A DNA stretch of 40,080 nt, taken from positions 1-40,080 of the forward strand of contig CAMDCA010000014.1 in assembly GCA_945889645.1 (NCBI GenBank). Direction: 5' to 3'. How positions within the stretch are numbered: position 1 is the stretch's first letter; every line of letters starts with the position of its first letter. This document shows positions 23,374 to 32,909 of the stretch, piece after piece. Made by a program: the position numbers and the translations under genes. Source of the stretch: Rhizobium sp. Q54. Lineage in GTDB: Bacteria; Pseudomonadota; Alphaproteobacteria; UBA2966; CAIVPW01. Below the pieces are notes generated by a model that saw only the letters and a program-made list of their open reading frames with translations, did not search any database and had not been told where the DNA came from.

Positions 23374-25019
23374 GCCGTCACTGACCGCAGCGCGGCTTCG
23401 ATCGACGGTGCGAGGGTGGCTCCCGGCGGCCCGATGCCGTTGGCGCGGAGAACCCTTTCTACTTCAGGCCTTGCGCCCGTGACGATGAGGTGAGCACCGT
23501 CGCGCACCAGGCGAGCGACGAACGACTCGATCGTCTTGGCAGCGGTCGAGTCGAGGAACGCCACTGCCGAGAAGTCCAACACCAACGTACGCGGGCGCTC
23601 GGCGATGCGTTCGAGAGCTGCACCAATCGCGGACGCCGCTCCGAAGAAGAACGCGCCGCTGACGCGCACCACCATGACGCCCGGATAGCGCGAGGCGACG
23701 CCTTCGTACTGCTGGCGGCCGTCTTCGTCGGCGACGTCATCGGGCACAATCGGCACCGCCTCGACGCTGAAACCCTGCGCCATGCGATGAACGAACAGCA
23801 AGGTCCCAAGCGTGAAACCGACGACGATGCCGGTGGCGAGGTCGCGAAAGATCGTCAGCCCGAAGGTCGCCAGCAGCACGGTCGCGTCGCCCCACGAGGC
23901 GCGCGTGAGAGTAACGAAGGCATGGCGCTCGGCCATAGTCCACGCCACGACCGCCAGCACCCCCGCCAGCGCGGCCAGGGGGACGTAGGACGCGAGCGGC
24001 GCCGCAACCAGCAGGAACAGCAGCAGGAAGACCGCGTGCAGCATGCCGGAAATCGGGCTGCGCGCGCCCGCGCGCACGTTGGTCGCGGTGCGGGCGATGG
24101 TGCCGGTGACGGTGAGACCACCGAATGCCGACGACGCGATGTTGGCGACTCCCTGCGCCACCAGCTCGCAATTCGAACGATGACGGCGGCCGGTCATTCC
24201 GTCGGCGACAACGGCCGACAGCAGCGATTCGATAGCTCCGAGCATGGCAAACGCGACGGCATCGGGCAGAACCGCGCGCGCCAATTCGAAGGAGATCTCC
24301 GGCAAGTGCGGCGCCGGCAGCGCACGCGGAATGCTGCCGAAGCGCGAACCAATTGTCTCGATGTCGAGGGCCAGCATCGCGGCGGCCGCTGATGCGGCTG
24401 CGACGGCGATCAGCATGTACGGCCAATGCGGGCGCCAGCGCTTGAACCCGACCATGATAGCGACGGTGAGCGCCGCGATGCCGACAGCCGAAAAATCGAC
24501 CGTGCCGATCGCTTCGGCGAGAGCGACGATCTTCGGGAACAGTTCGCCGGGTTCCGGGCCGTCGAGGCGCAGGCCGAGAAGATCGTGCACCTGGCTGGCG
24601 AAGATGATGACGGCGATGCCTGCGGTGAAGCCGACTGTGACCGGATACGGAACGTACTTGATGTAGGTGCCGAGACGCAGGAAACCGGCGGCGACCAGCA
24701 TCACCCCGGCCATCGCGGTTGCCAGGAGCAGACCATCCATGCCGTGGCGCTGCCCCGTTGCAGCGACGAGCGCAATGAACGCGCCCGCGGGTCCGCCGAC
24801 TTGGAATCGGCTACCGCCAAGCGCGCTGACGACGAATCCGCCGACAATTGCCGCGATCAGGCCGCGGTCAGGCGTGGTGCCGGACGCGATGGCAATCGCC
24901 ATCGACAGCGGCAGTGCGACGACCGCGACGGTCAGACCGGCGAGCACGTCGGCGCGGAAGGCGCCGAGGCCATAGCCGGCCCGCAGCACCGTGATCAGCT
25001 TGGGGGTAAACAACTCCAT
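23370..25019 (-). CDS. SulP family inorganic anion transporter with STAS domain
   Basis: Inner-membrane SLC26/SulP transporter; bacterial members move sulphate, bicarbonate or dicarboxylates. It has 549 residues from ATG 25019 (MELFTPKLITVLRAGYGLG). The signature region VALPLSMAIAIASGTTPDRG is followed by FQVGGPAGAFIALVAA, and about a dozen hydrophobic segments are visible. The C-terminal STAS domain (about 430-549) includes VLDFSAVAFLDSTAAKTIES. The reading frame extends to GTG 25100, with a further start at ATG 25070, but the family usually begins near the M-E-L-F position. The substrate is not decidable; there are no sulphur-assimilation or carbonic anhydrase genes nearby. It diverges from the ABC ATPase gene. 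Confidence 0.93.
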   Translation of the reverse strand: MELFTPKLITVLRAGYGLGAFRADVLAGLTVAVVALPLSMAIAIASGTTPDRGLIAAIVGGFVVSALGGSRFQVGGPAGAFIALVAATGQRHGMDGLLLATAMAGVMLVAAGFLRLGTYIKYVPYPVTVGFTAGIAVIIFASQVHDLLGLRLDGPEPGELFPKIVALAEAIGTVDFSAVGIAALTVAIMVGFKRWRPHWPYMLIAVAAASAAAAMLALDIETIGSRFGSIPRALPAPHLPEISFELARAVLPDAVAFAMLGAIESLLSAVVADGMTGRRHRSNCELVAQGVANIASSAFGGLTVTGTIARTATNVRAGARSPISGMLHAVFLLLFLLVAAPLASYVPLAALAGVLAVVAWTMAERHAFVTLTRASWGDATVLLATFGLTIFRDLATGIVVGFTLGTLLFVHRMAQGFSVEAVPIVPDDVADEDGRQQYEGVASRYPGVMVVRVSGAFFFGAASAIGAALERIAERPRTLVLDFSAVAFLDSTAAKTIESFVARLVRDGAHLIVTGARPEVERVLRANGIGPPGATLAPSIEAALRSVTA

Positions 25020-25153
25020 GAAGTTGGGACCGGTGGGCGGCCCCAGTTGGCGACTTGGTCCGGCGGGCATACGTCTTTCTGGCGTCAGGCGTTGAGGCAC
25101 GCGACGGAAACATGATAACGGTCGTGGGCGGTTCGGGCGAGGGCAGCACCATC

Positions 25154-25867
25154 ATGCACGCAGCAGCGGACAGAGCCCCCGTGTCGCGCATCGGCACGTT
25201 GCGGGTGGAGAACCTCGCCCTGACGTATGCGGCGTCGAGCGGTGACCGCTTCACGGTGCTCGACATCGACCGCATGGAGATCGAACCGGGCGCCGTCGTC
25301 GGCCTGACCGGGCCTTCCGGATCGGGCAAGACTTCCCTCCTCTACACCCTCACCGGCATCGAGAAGGCGGATCGCGGGTCGATCCGCTGGGGCGATACCG
25401 ACATCACGCAGCTGAGCGAGCGCGGCCGCGACCGCTGGCGGCGGCACAACATCGGCTTCGTGTTCCAGGACTTTCACCTAATCCCCGGCATGACGCCGCT
25501 GATGAACGTGCTGCTGCCGCGCACGTTCGAGGGGTTCTTCATCGGATCGGCGACGCGGCGGCGCGCCCAGGATCTTCTGGAATTGGTCAAGGCACCGGCG
25601 GCCCGAGCCTCGGTCGCCATGCTGTCGCGCGGCGAGCAGCAGCGCGTCGGCATCGCCCGCGCCCTTCTCAACCGGCCCGGCCTGATCGCCGCCGACGAGC
25701 CCACAGCCAGCCTGGACGCCGATGCCGGCCGTATCGTCATCGACCTGCTGTTGAGCCAGGCGGCGGCGACCGGCGCCACCCTTCTGATCGTCACCCACGA
25801 CCCCGCTTTGCTGGCCCGGCTGAAGCGGGTGTATCATTTGCGCGGCGGCAAACTCCTCACCACATAA
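25154..25867 (+). CDS. ABC transporter ATP-binding protein (LolD/MacB-like), no adjacent permease
   Basis: It has 237 residues from ATG 25154 (ATG 25112 also possible). The full ATPase motif set is present: Walker A GPSGSGKTS (K59), Q-loop FVFQDFHLIPGMTPLMNVLL, signature LSRGEQQRVGIARALLNRP (LSRGE instead of LSGGQ), Walker B LIAADEPTASLD and switch histidine in VTHDPAL. QDFHLIPxMT and N-V-x-L-P are typical of the LolD/MacB/FtsE group, which powers lipoprotein release or mechanotransmission through a FtsX-like permease. No permease gene is in the window on either side. The next gene, an anchored thioredoxin, starts 8 bases after the stop and is likely translated with it. Confidence 0.88.
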   Translation: MHAAADRAPVSRIGTLRVENLALTYAASSGDRFTVLDIDRMEIEPGAVVGLTGPSGSGKTSLLYTLTGIEKADRGSIRWGDTDITQLSERGRDRWRRHNIGFVFQDFHLIPGMTPLMNVLLPRTFEGFFIGSATRRRAQDLLELVKAPAARASVAMLSRGEQQRVGIARALLNRPGLIAADEPTASLDADAGRIVIDLLLSQAAATGATLLIVTHDPALLARLKRVYHLRGGKLLTT

Positions 25868-25875
25868 GGTTCAGG

Positions 25876-26352
25876 ATGCAGCCTCGGACGTACTTGTTGG
25901 CGGGACTCGGAGCCGGCGCCGCGGTGATCGCGGCCGCCCTGCTGGTGTTCGCGCCCAGTGGAAGAGACCCAACCGCAAGCGCCGCCACGAAGCTGACGGC
26001 CGCTGCGACCCGTCAGGTCGGCGGCGAAGACGGCCAGTGGTACGAGTACGAGCCGGCGTTCTTTGCCGAGGATCTGACGCTCGGGCGCACCGTGCTGGTC
26101 GCGGTCCACGCCGACTGGTGCATCGATTGCCGGGCACAGTCGCCCATCATGTCGCGGCTGATGCTGGAGCCGGAATTCAAGGACGCTGTCGGCTATATCG
26201 TCGACTTCGACCATCAACGCAAGTTCCTCGCCGAGCACAAGGTGCGGACGCAGTCGACGCTGCTCGTGTTCAAGGACGGGCACGAGGTGACGCGCGCCGT
26301 TGCGATCACCAGCGAGCCGGCAATTCGCGCCCTATTCGAGCAGGGGCTTTAG
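25876..26352 (+). CDS. Membrane-anchored thioredoxin-like protein
   Basis: It has 158 residues. An N-terminal hydrophobic helix (LLAGLGAGAAVIAAALLVFA) anchors the protein, followed by a short spacer and a thioredoxin fold with HADWCIDCRAQ (C82-ID-C85), FDHQRKFLAEHKVRTQSTLL (the region before the cis position, here Thr-Gln-Ser-Thr rather than cis-Pro) and VFKDGHEVTRA. The order resembles the C-terminal domain of DsbD and TlpA-like proteins, so a periplasmic reductase role is plausible. Replacement of the expected cis-proline (usually T-P) by Q-S is notable and could alter substrate release. It lies 8 bases behind the ABC ATPase gene and 23 bases ahead of the DUF4870 membrane gene. Confidence 0.82.
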   Translation: MQPRTYLLAGLGAGAAVIAAALLVFAPSGRDPTASAATKLTAAATRQVGGEDGQWYEYEPAFFAEDLTLGRTVLVAVHADWCIDCRAQSPIMSRLMLEPEFKDAVGYIVDFDHQRKFLAEHKVRTQSTLLVFKDGHEVTRAVAITSEPAIRALFEQGL

Positions 26353-26375
26353 CGCCCCCGCGAGCGGAGGTTCCC

Positions 26376-26819
26376 ATTACCGACAGCCCTGACAACAACG
26401 CGAGCCCGCTGCCGCAATCGAGCGTCCCGGTGACCGAACGCAGCAGCGATCCGCGCGGCTTCACCATGGGCGGCGGCGACAGTTTTCTGGCGAGCGAGAC
26501 GACCATACCGATGGTCGTCTATGTGCTCTACCTGATCGGGCTGGCGACGGGTGTCGCCGCGGTCATCGGAGTCGTGCTGGCCTACGTGAACCGTGACAAG
26601 GTTGCGGGGACCTGGCTCACCTCGCACTACCGGTATCAGATCCGAACGTTCTGGATCGGCCTGCTGATCTGCGTCGTGGGCGGCATCACGGTGCTGGTCG
26701 GGATCGGATTTCTGATCCTGCTTGGCTTCGCCGTGTGGGTGGCGGTGCGCAGCATCCTGGGCATCAACCGGCTCGCCAATCGGCAGCCGATTGCGAATCC
26801 GGCGGCGTGGCTTTGGTAG
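26376..26819 (+). CDS. DUF4870/Tic20-like small membrane protein, probable AUU start
   Basis: It has about 147 residues. Three or four hydrophobic stretches are visible (MVVYVLYLIGLATGVAAVIG, FWIGLLICVVGGITVLVGIG, FLILLGFAVWVAVRSI), separated by AYVNRDKVAGTWLTSHYRYQ. The tail NRQPIANPAAWLW is typical of DUF4870-type proteins. The frame contains no ATG, GTG or TTG at the position expected for the N-terminus. GGAGG at 26366-26370 sits 5 bases before ATT 26376, giving (M)TDSPDNNASPLPQ. ATG 26466 is the alternative but would remove the acidic N-terminal tail and has no clear Shine-Dalgarno. Function is unknown. It is convergent with the serine-hydrolase-like gene, whose stop is 7 bases beyond. 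Confidence 0.75.
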   Translation: MTDSPDNNASPLPQSSVPVTERSSDPRGFTMGGGDSFLASETTIPMVVYVLYLIGLATGVAAVIGVVLAYVNRDKVAGTWLTSHYRYQIRTFWIGLLICVVGGITVLVGIGFLILLGFAVWVAVRSILGINRLANRQPIANPAAWLW

Positions 26820-26826
26820 GACTCCC

Positions 26827-28698
26827 TTAGGCCAGTAGGTTCCAGGTGCTGAGCACCGGGTAGAAGGCGGCCCACCCCAAGGCGATGCCGATCAGGGCGT
26901 AGCGATTGAAGTTCGGAATGCCGATACCGAACAGGGCGTAGAGGAACGCCAGGGGCGCCAACAGCAGCGCCGGCAGCCATGCCCACAGCGGATACGGCAG
27001 GCCCGGAATTCCATGCACGTAGGCGGCGCCGAGGCTGAGGTTGGCGATCTGCCAGGCGAACCAGGCGATGAGCGCCAGGCCGCCACCGGCCGATAGCAGG
27101 CCGATGATGTTGGCGCGCGCGCCGCGCCCGCGCCTCACTAAGCCGGCGAGCGACACCAGCGCGCCGACGCCGAACATCAACACCGTGAAGCTCATGAATG
27201 CGCGCTGCATCGGGTCCTTCTCGAACAGAGACGACCTGGCGAACACCTCATTGGCACGCAGCAGGTGCGTCACGCTGCCGTCGGCGTCGCGCACGAAGCG
27301 CACGAACCTTGGCCCGTCCTGAAACAGGTCGAGGCCGACCTTCTGAAACGACTCGCCATCAACCAGTATGCGGACGTCGCTTTGGTTCTCGACGCGGACC
27401 GAGCTGCGCAGGCGCAGCACCTTGAGCGGCGTGTCGGGATCGATGGCGGCGTCGCGGAACGTTCCGGCATAGTCGGCGCGGTCGTCGGGCGCGATGTTGC
27501 GCACCGGCACCACCGCAGGCGGCACGGCCGGCCACAGCGCGGCAATCAGGTCGGTGCTCATCTCTTGCACCATCTGGCCGGCGGGACTGAGCGACTCGGG
27601 TCCGCGGTACATGCCGGCGTTGGCGGCGATGAACAGCCCAAGTCCGATGTCGGGCGCCAGTGCCATGCTGGCGGCAAATCCGCGCACCACGCCGTCGATC
27701 TTCCACACCGTGCGGCCGCCGAGCGGCGTCTCGACGAAGGCAAACGAGCGCCCCGCCATGCTCGGATCATTGGTGGACTTGCGGGTGATGAGGTCGCGAT
27801 TCGACTCAGGACCCCAGGCGCGCGCGTCGTTCGCGCCGGTGCCGCCGACCAGGATGGCGCGCATGAGGCGCGCCGCGTCGGTGGCGTTGGCGACGAGGCC
27901 CACGGCCGGATACGTGCGGGCGAAGTCGTAGGGTACGGGCTCCAGGCTCTCGAGACCCCAGTGGTGGCCGGTGGCAAGGCGCGCGCGCGACGCAGCGGAA
28001 AGCTGCGGCGCGAAGGTCGTGCTGTCCATCGCGAGTGGCGTGAACACGAGGCGTTGCGCCAAGCGATCGAGCGACTCGTTGGCCGCGACTTCAAGACTGA
28101 GGCCGGCGAGCGCGAGGCCATGGGCCGACGGGAACGCGGTCGTGCCGTCGGGCAGAATCTGCGGCGGCATGGCGCGCGCGAGGTAGTCGCGTAGCGGCTC
28201 CCAGTCGGCTTCCTCGGCCGCGACCTGGCCGAGAATGCGGTCGCCGAAGCCGGCGCGGTGACTCAGCAGATCCTGCATGGTCACCGTGGTGGGGCCGTCG
28301 ATGGTCAGATTGGCGCGCGCCCACAGCGGGTGAAGATCCAGGGTCAGGCGCAGTATGCCGGCGTCCGCCGCCGCGACACCGGTCGCCGCAACGGCGACCT
28401 GCGACAAGCCGCCCAGCCGCATCAGCGTTTGGGCCGGGTCCATCGGCTTGGTGCGGGCGTCGTCGGCGAAGCCGTAGCCTTTGAGGTGCACGATCTGGCC
28501 ACCGAGCACTACGGCCACCACCACGCCCGGCGCAGCTCCGTCGGCGAGACGCTTGGCGACGTATTGATCGGCCCACGCGACGACCGCGGCCGCCGCCGGC
28601 ACCTCTTGGGCGTGCGCGGTCGCCGCCAGCATCGCGATGCCCGCCGCCAGCGCGGCGACGCAGCGGCGCCAGGCCCGCCCCTCCCCCCCAAACGTCAT
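26827..28698 (-). CDS. Serine-hydrolase (beta-lactamase-like) fold membrane protein lacking catalytic motifs
   Basis: It has 623 residues: a signal peptide ([11 protein letters not shown]), a beta-lactamase/PBP-like domain (about 35-380), a beta-rich middle region, and four or five C-terminal membrane helices. The fold is readable from [50 protein letters not shown] and [14 protein letters not shown]. The active-site motifs are lost. The SxxK region, usually GSVSK, reads GGLSQ. The Tyr motif, usually YSN, reads PSA. The third motif, usually H-G-G/H-T-G, reads IDG. So catalytic Ser, Lys and Tyr are all absent, and it is probably a binding or regulatory pseudoenzyme. Its ATG overlaps the stop of thiSG (ATGA), so the two are translationally coupled. 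Confidence 0.85.
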   Translation of the reverse strand: MTFGGEGRAWRRCVAALAAGIAMLAATAHAQEVPAAAAVVAWADQYVAKRLADGAAPGVVVAVVLGGQIVHLKGYGFADDARTKPMDPAQTLMRLGGLSQVAVAATGVAAADAGILRLTLDLHPLWARANLTIDGPTTVTMQDLLSHRAGFGDRILGQVAAEEADWEPLRDYLARAMPPQILPDGTTAFPSAHGLALAGLSLEVAANESLDRLAQRLVFTPLAMDSTTFAPQLSAASRARLATGHHWGLESLEPVPYDFARTYPAVGLVANATDAARLMRAILVGGTGANDARAWGPESNRDLITRKSTNDPSMAGRSFAFVETPLGGRTVWKIDGVVRGFAASMALAPDIGLGLFIAANAGMYRGPESLSPAGQMVQEMSTDLIAALWPAVPPAVVPVRNIAPDDRADYAGTFRDAAIDPDTPLKVLRLRSSVRVENQSDVRILVDGESFQKVGLDLFQDGPRFVRFVRDADGSVTHLLRANEVFARSSLFEKDPMQRAFMSFTVLMFGVGALVSLAGLVRRGRGARANIIGLLSAGGGLALIAWFAWQIANLSLGAAYVHGIPGLPYPLWAWLPALLLAPLAFLYALFGIGIPNFNRYALIGIALGWAAFYPVLSTWNLLA

Positions 28699-29705
28699 GG
28701 TTGCCCCAAGATGAGCCCGGCCAAGGGCGAGGATGGATCGGCGTACGAACGCTTCTTCATGCGGCCGGCGAGGTAGGCGTGGCGGCCGGACTCGACCGCG
28801 AGACGCATCGCCATCGCCATGCGAATTGGATCGCGCGCCTCGGCGATGGCGGTGTTCATCAGCACGCCGTCGCAGCCGAGCTCCATCGCCACGGCCGCGT
28901 CGCTGGCCGTGCCGACACCAGCGTCCACAATCACCGGCACGTTGGACTGCTCGACGATGAGCGCGATGTTGATCGGATTCTGGATGCCGAGGCCCGAGCC
29001 GATCGGTGCCGCGAGCGGCATGATGGCGGCGCAGCCGACGTCTTCGAGCTTGCGCGCGAACAGCGGATCGTCGGTGCAGTACACCATGACGTCGAAGCCG
29101 TCCTTGATGAGCGCTTCGGCCGCCTTGAGCGTTTCGATCATGTCCGGGTAGAGAGTCTTCTTGTCGCCCAGCACCTCGAGCTTGACCAACGACCAGCCGC
29201 CGGCCTCGCGCGCAAGGCGCAACGTGCGCACGGCTTCGTCGGCGGTGTAGCAGCCGGCCGTGTTGGGCAGATACGTGTAGCGGCGCTGATCGAGGTAATC
29301 GGCGAGCATCGGCTGGCCGGGCTCAGCGATGTTAACGCGGCGCACGGCGACGGTGACGACGTCGGCGCCTGAGGCCTCGACGGCGGCGCGAGTCTGCTCG
29401 AAATCCTTGTACTTGCCGGTGCCGACGATCAGGCGCGACGCGAACCGCCGGCCGGCCACCACCAGGGGGTCGCCTTCATCGCTGTCGATGGCAGCGGATG
29501 CCTCGCCCCCGCCGCCGATGAAATGGACGATCTCGAGCTTGTCGCCGTCGGTCAGCGCCGTCGCCGTGTAGGCGGAACGCGGCACGATCTCGAGGTTGCG
29601 CTCGAACGCGACTCGGCGCGCATCGAGGCCGAGCTGCGCCAGTAGCGAATCGACATTGAGGGGGGCCGGGAACTCCTTGGCCTCGCCGTTGATGGTCAGT
29701 CGCAT
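28695..29705 (-). CDS. thiG: ThiS-ThiG fusion: sulphur carrier and thiazole synthase
   Basis: Makes the thiazole phosphate of thiamine from deoxyxylulose phosphate, dehydroglycine and sulphur carried on ThiS. It has 336 residues in two domains. ThiS (1-66) begins [13 protein letters not shown] and ends in VHFIGGG, where free ThiS would end in Gly-Gly. ThiG (about 78-336) begins [20 protein letters not shown] and shows the Schiff-base lysine in [31 protein letters not shown] and [16 protein letters not shown]. The fused ThiS tail cannot become a free C-terminal thiocarboxylate without processing, or the fusion works by another route; ThiSG fusions do occur in proteobacteria. No other thi gene lies in the window and I see no TPP-riboswitch motifs upstream. 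It is translationally coupled to the pseudo-serine-hydrolase. Confidence 0.94.
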   Translation of the reverse strand: MRLTINGEAKEFPAPLNVDSLLAQLGLDARRVAFERNLEIVPRSAYTATALTDGDKLEIVHFIGGGGEASAAIDSDEGDPLVVAGRRFASRLIVGTGKYKDFEQTRAAVEASGADVVTVAVRRVNIAEPGQPMLADYLDQRRYTYLPNTAGCYTADEAVRTLRLAREAGGWSLVKLEVLGDKKTLYPDMIETLKAAEALIKDGFDVMVYCTDDPLFARKLEDVGCAAIMPLAAPIGSGLGIQNPINIALIVEQSNVPVIVDAGVGTASDAAVAMELGCDGVLMNTAIAEARDPIRMAMAMRLAVESGRHAYLAGRMKKRSYADPSSPLAGLILGQP

Positions 29706-29779
29706 ACGGGAAAAATCCTACGGTGGCGGCAGAGTATGGTGGCGCACTGGGCGGCAATCAACTCCGCCGCCTCCCTACG

Positions 29780-29807
29780 TTGCTTGGCGGCAACAGCATG
29801 CTATAAA
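29780..29807 (+). promoter_or_regulatory. Candidate promoter of aroQ-accB-accC-aat
   Basis: TTGCTT (29780-29785), a 16-base spacer and TATAAA (29802-29807). The -10 box matches consensus at five of six positions. Transcription would begin near 29814, about 35 bases before aroQ. It is the only well-placed -10-like hexamer in the gap between thiSG and aroQ. Confidence 0.55.
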
Positions 29808-29848
29808 TCAGGCCCGGCCCCGGTGAGCGGGCTTTTAACCGCTGGCCC

Positions 29849-30355
29849 ATGGCTGCTCCGGTCCTCGTCCTCAACGGCCCCAATCTCAATCTCCTGGGAA
29901 CGCGCGAGCCCGAGGTCTACGGGACTGAGACCTTGCGCGACGTCCAGGCCAAGACCGAGGCGCGCGGCAAAGAGCGCGGGCTATCCATCGACTTCCGCCA
30001 ATCCAACGCCGAGCACGATCTGATCGACTGGATCCAGGCCGCCCGCGGCGAAGCTGCCGGCATCATCCTGAATGCTGGCGCCTTCACCCACACCTCGGTG
30101 GCCATCGCCGACGCACTGGCGGCGGTTGCGGTGCCGATGGTCGAGGTACACCTCTCCAACATTTTCCGCCGCGAGCATTTCCGGCATCATTCCCACATGA
30201 GCCGGCTGGCCGAGGGCATGATCTGCGGCTTCGGCAGCGAGGGATACGTGCTGGCGGTGGATGCGATGGCCTCCATCCTGGCGCGCAAGAAGAACCCAGC
30301 CGCAACGGCGAGCGCCAAGCGCACGCCGCCGCGCTCACGGACGAAGAAGAAGTAG
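29849..30355 (+). CDS. aroQ: Type II 3-dehydroquinate dehydratase
   Basis: Third step of the shikimate pathway: 3-dehydroquinate to 3-dehydroshikimate. It has 168 residues; the enzyme core is 1-150, followed by a Lys/Arg/Thr-rich tail (SAKRTPPRSRTKKK) not needed for the fold. It begins VLVLNGPNLNLLGTREPEVYG, containing the active-site tyrosine, then ILNAGAFTHTSVAIADAL and VEVHLSNIFRREHFRHHS with the catalytic histidine. It is first in the aroQ-accB-accC-aat run, an arrangement widely seen in proteobacteria for aroQ with accBC. accB begins 8 bases after its stop. Confidence 0.96.
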   Translation: MAAPVLVLNGPNLNLLGTREPEVYGTETLRDVQAKTEARGKERGLSIDFRQSNAEHDLIDWIQAARGEAAGIILNAGAFTHTSVAIADALAAVAVPMVEVHLSNIFRREHFRHHSHMSRLAEGMICGFGSEGYVLAVDAMASILARKKNPAATASAKRTPPRSRTKKK

Positions 30356-30363
30356 AGGGAGCG

Positions 30364-30813
30364 ATGGCCGAGAAAGTCGACCGCGAGCTCATCCGCGCGC
30401 TGGCCGCGCTGCTGACCGAGAACAACCTGACCGAGATCGAGTGGGCCGAAGGCGAGCGCCGCGTCCGCGTCGTGCGTTCGGCCGGCCCGTCGATGGTCGC
30501 GATGCCGGCCGCCATGCCGATGGTCGCGGCAGTGCCCGCCGCGGAAGCCAAGGCGGCACCCGGGTACGGCAAGGACCACCCGGGCGCCGTGACTTCGCCG
30601 ATGGTCGGCACGGTCTATGTCGCGCCCGAGCCCGGCACCAAGCCGTTCGTCAGCGAAGGCACGGTGGTCACCCGGGGACAGACGGTGCTGATCGTCGAAG
30701 CGATGAAGACAATGAACCCGATCCAGTCGCCGCGTGCCGGCACGGTGCGCCGCATCCTGGTCGAAGACGGCACGCCGACCGAGTTCGGCCAGCTTCTGAT
30801 GATCATCGAGTAG
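30364..30813 (+). CDS. accB: Acetyl-CoA carboxylase biotin carboxyl carrier protein
   Basis: Carries the biotin on which CO2 is loaded by AccC and moved to acetyl-CoA by AccAD, for malonyl-CoA and fatty acid synthesis. It has 149 residues. The N-terminal helix ([20 protein letters not shown]) and an Ala/Pro/Met-rich linker (about 40-65) precede the biotinyl domain, which has [10 protein letters not shown] with the biotinylated lysine and the thumb-like segment [19 protein letters not shown]. It starts with AGGGAG upstream and directly precedes accC with a 28-base gap. Confidence 0.97.
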   Translation: MAEKVDRELIRALAALLTENNLTEIEWAEGERRVRVVRSAGPSMVAMPAAMPMVAAVPAAEAKAAPGYGKDHPGAVTSPMVGTVYVAPEPGTKPFVSEGTVVTRGQTVLIVEAMKTMNPIQSPRAGTVRRILVEDGTPTEFGQLLMIIE

Positions 30814-30841
30814 CGCCCGAACCGGCGCCAAAGGGACTCAG

Positions 30842-32185
<1,344 letters not shown>

Positions 32186-32249
32186 TCGCCGGCACGCCCA
32201 AGGTCTGGCCGACCGCCAACCCTTCCAGAGAATCCCGCGGGCCTAGCGC

Positions 32250-32909
32250 ATGACCCGCATCACGCTCGACATGCTGTTGCGGGCGTATGCCCAGGGCATC
32301 TTCCCGATGTCCGAGAGCCGCCACGACCCGCACATCAGCTGGTTCGACCCGCACAAACGCGGCATCCTGCCGCTGGAAAAGTTCCACGTGCCCAAGCGCC
32401 TGGCGCGCACCATCCGCGACCAGCCGTACCGCGTGCGCATTGATGCCGCGTTCCAGGCTGTGGTCGAAGGTTGCGCCAGCCCGCGGCCCGGCCGCTGGAC
32501 GACGTGGATCAACGACTCGATCATCCAGATGTTCACCGGCCTTGCTTCGATCGGCCACGCTCATTCGGTCGAGTGCTGGGAGAACGACGAACTGGTGGGC
32601 GGCCTGTACGGCGTGTCGCTCGGCGCCGCGTTCTTCGGCGAGAGCATGTTCTCGCTGCACCGCGACGCCAGCAAGATCGCCCTCACCTATCTGGTCGCGC
32701 GCCTGCGCGCCGGCGGGTTCACGCTGCTCGATACGCAGTTCGTCACCACGCACCTGCAGAAGTTCGGCGCGCTGGAAATCTCGCGCTCGGACTACCTGCG
32801 GCGGTTGAAGGTCGCGGTGGCGAAAGATGCGGACTTCCACCGCATGCCGGCGGAGACGCCGCCGGACGTGGTGTTGCACCTGGCGCGCACGGCCGGTGCA
32901 GACGAATAG
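32250..32909 (+). CDS. aat: Leucyl/phenylalanyl-tRNA-protein transferase
   Basis: Adds Leu or Phe from aminoacyl-tRNA to N-terminal Arg or Lys of proteins, marking them for ClpAP by the N-end rule. It has 219 residues. Typical motifs are LLRAYAQGIFPMSESRHDPH, WFDPHKRGILPLEKFHV, TWINDSIIQMF, GLYGVSLGAAFFGESMFS and LLDTQFVTTHLQKFGALEIS. Weak AGCGC before the ATG suggests translation aided by the upstream gene. The accBC-aat order is common in alphaproteobacteria. Its stop abuts the stop of the truncated patatin on the opposite strand. Confidence 0.96.
   Translation: MTRITLDMLLRAYAQGIFPMSESRHDPHISWFDPHKRGILPLEKFHVPKRLARTIRDQPYRVRIDAAFQAVVEGCASPRPGRWTTWINDSIIQMFTGLASIGHAHSVECWENDELVGGLYGVSLGAAFFGESMFSLHRDASKIALTYLVARLRAGGFTLLDTQFVTTHLQKFGALEISRSDYLRRLKVAVAKDADFHRMPAETPPDVVLHLARTAGADE

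Noticed and set aside
29706-29848. TPP riboswitch before the ThiS-ThiG gene
   Set aside because: The conserved CTGAGA and the ACC-TGATCTGG-type segments are absent on the minus strand.
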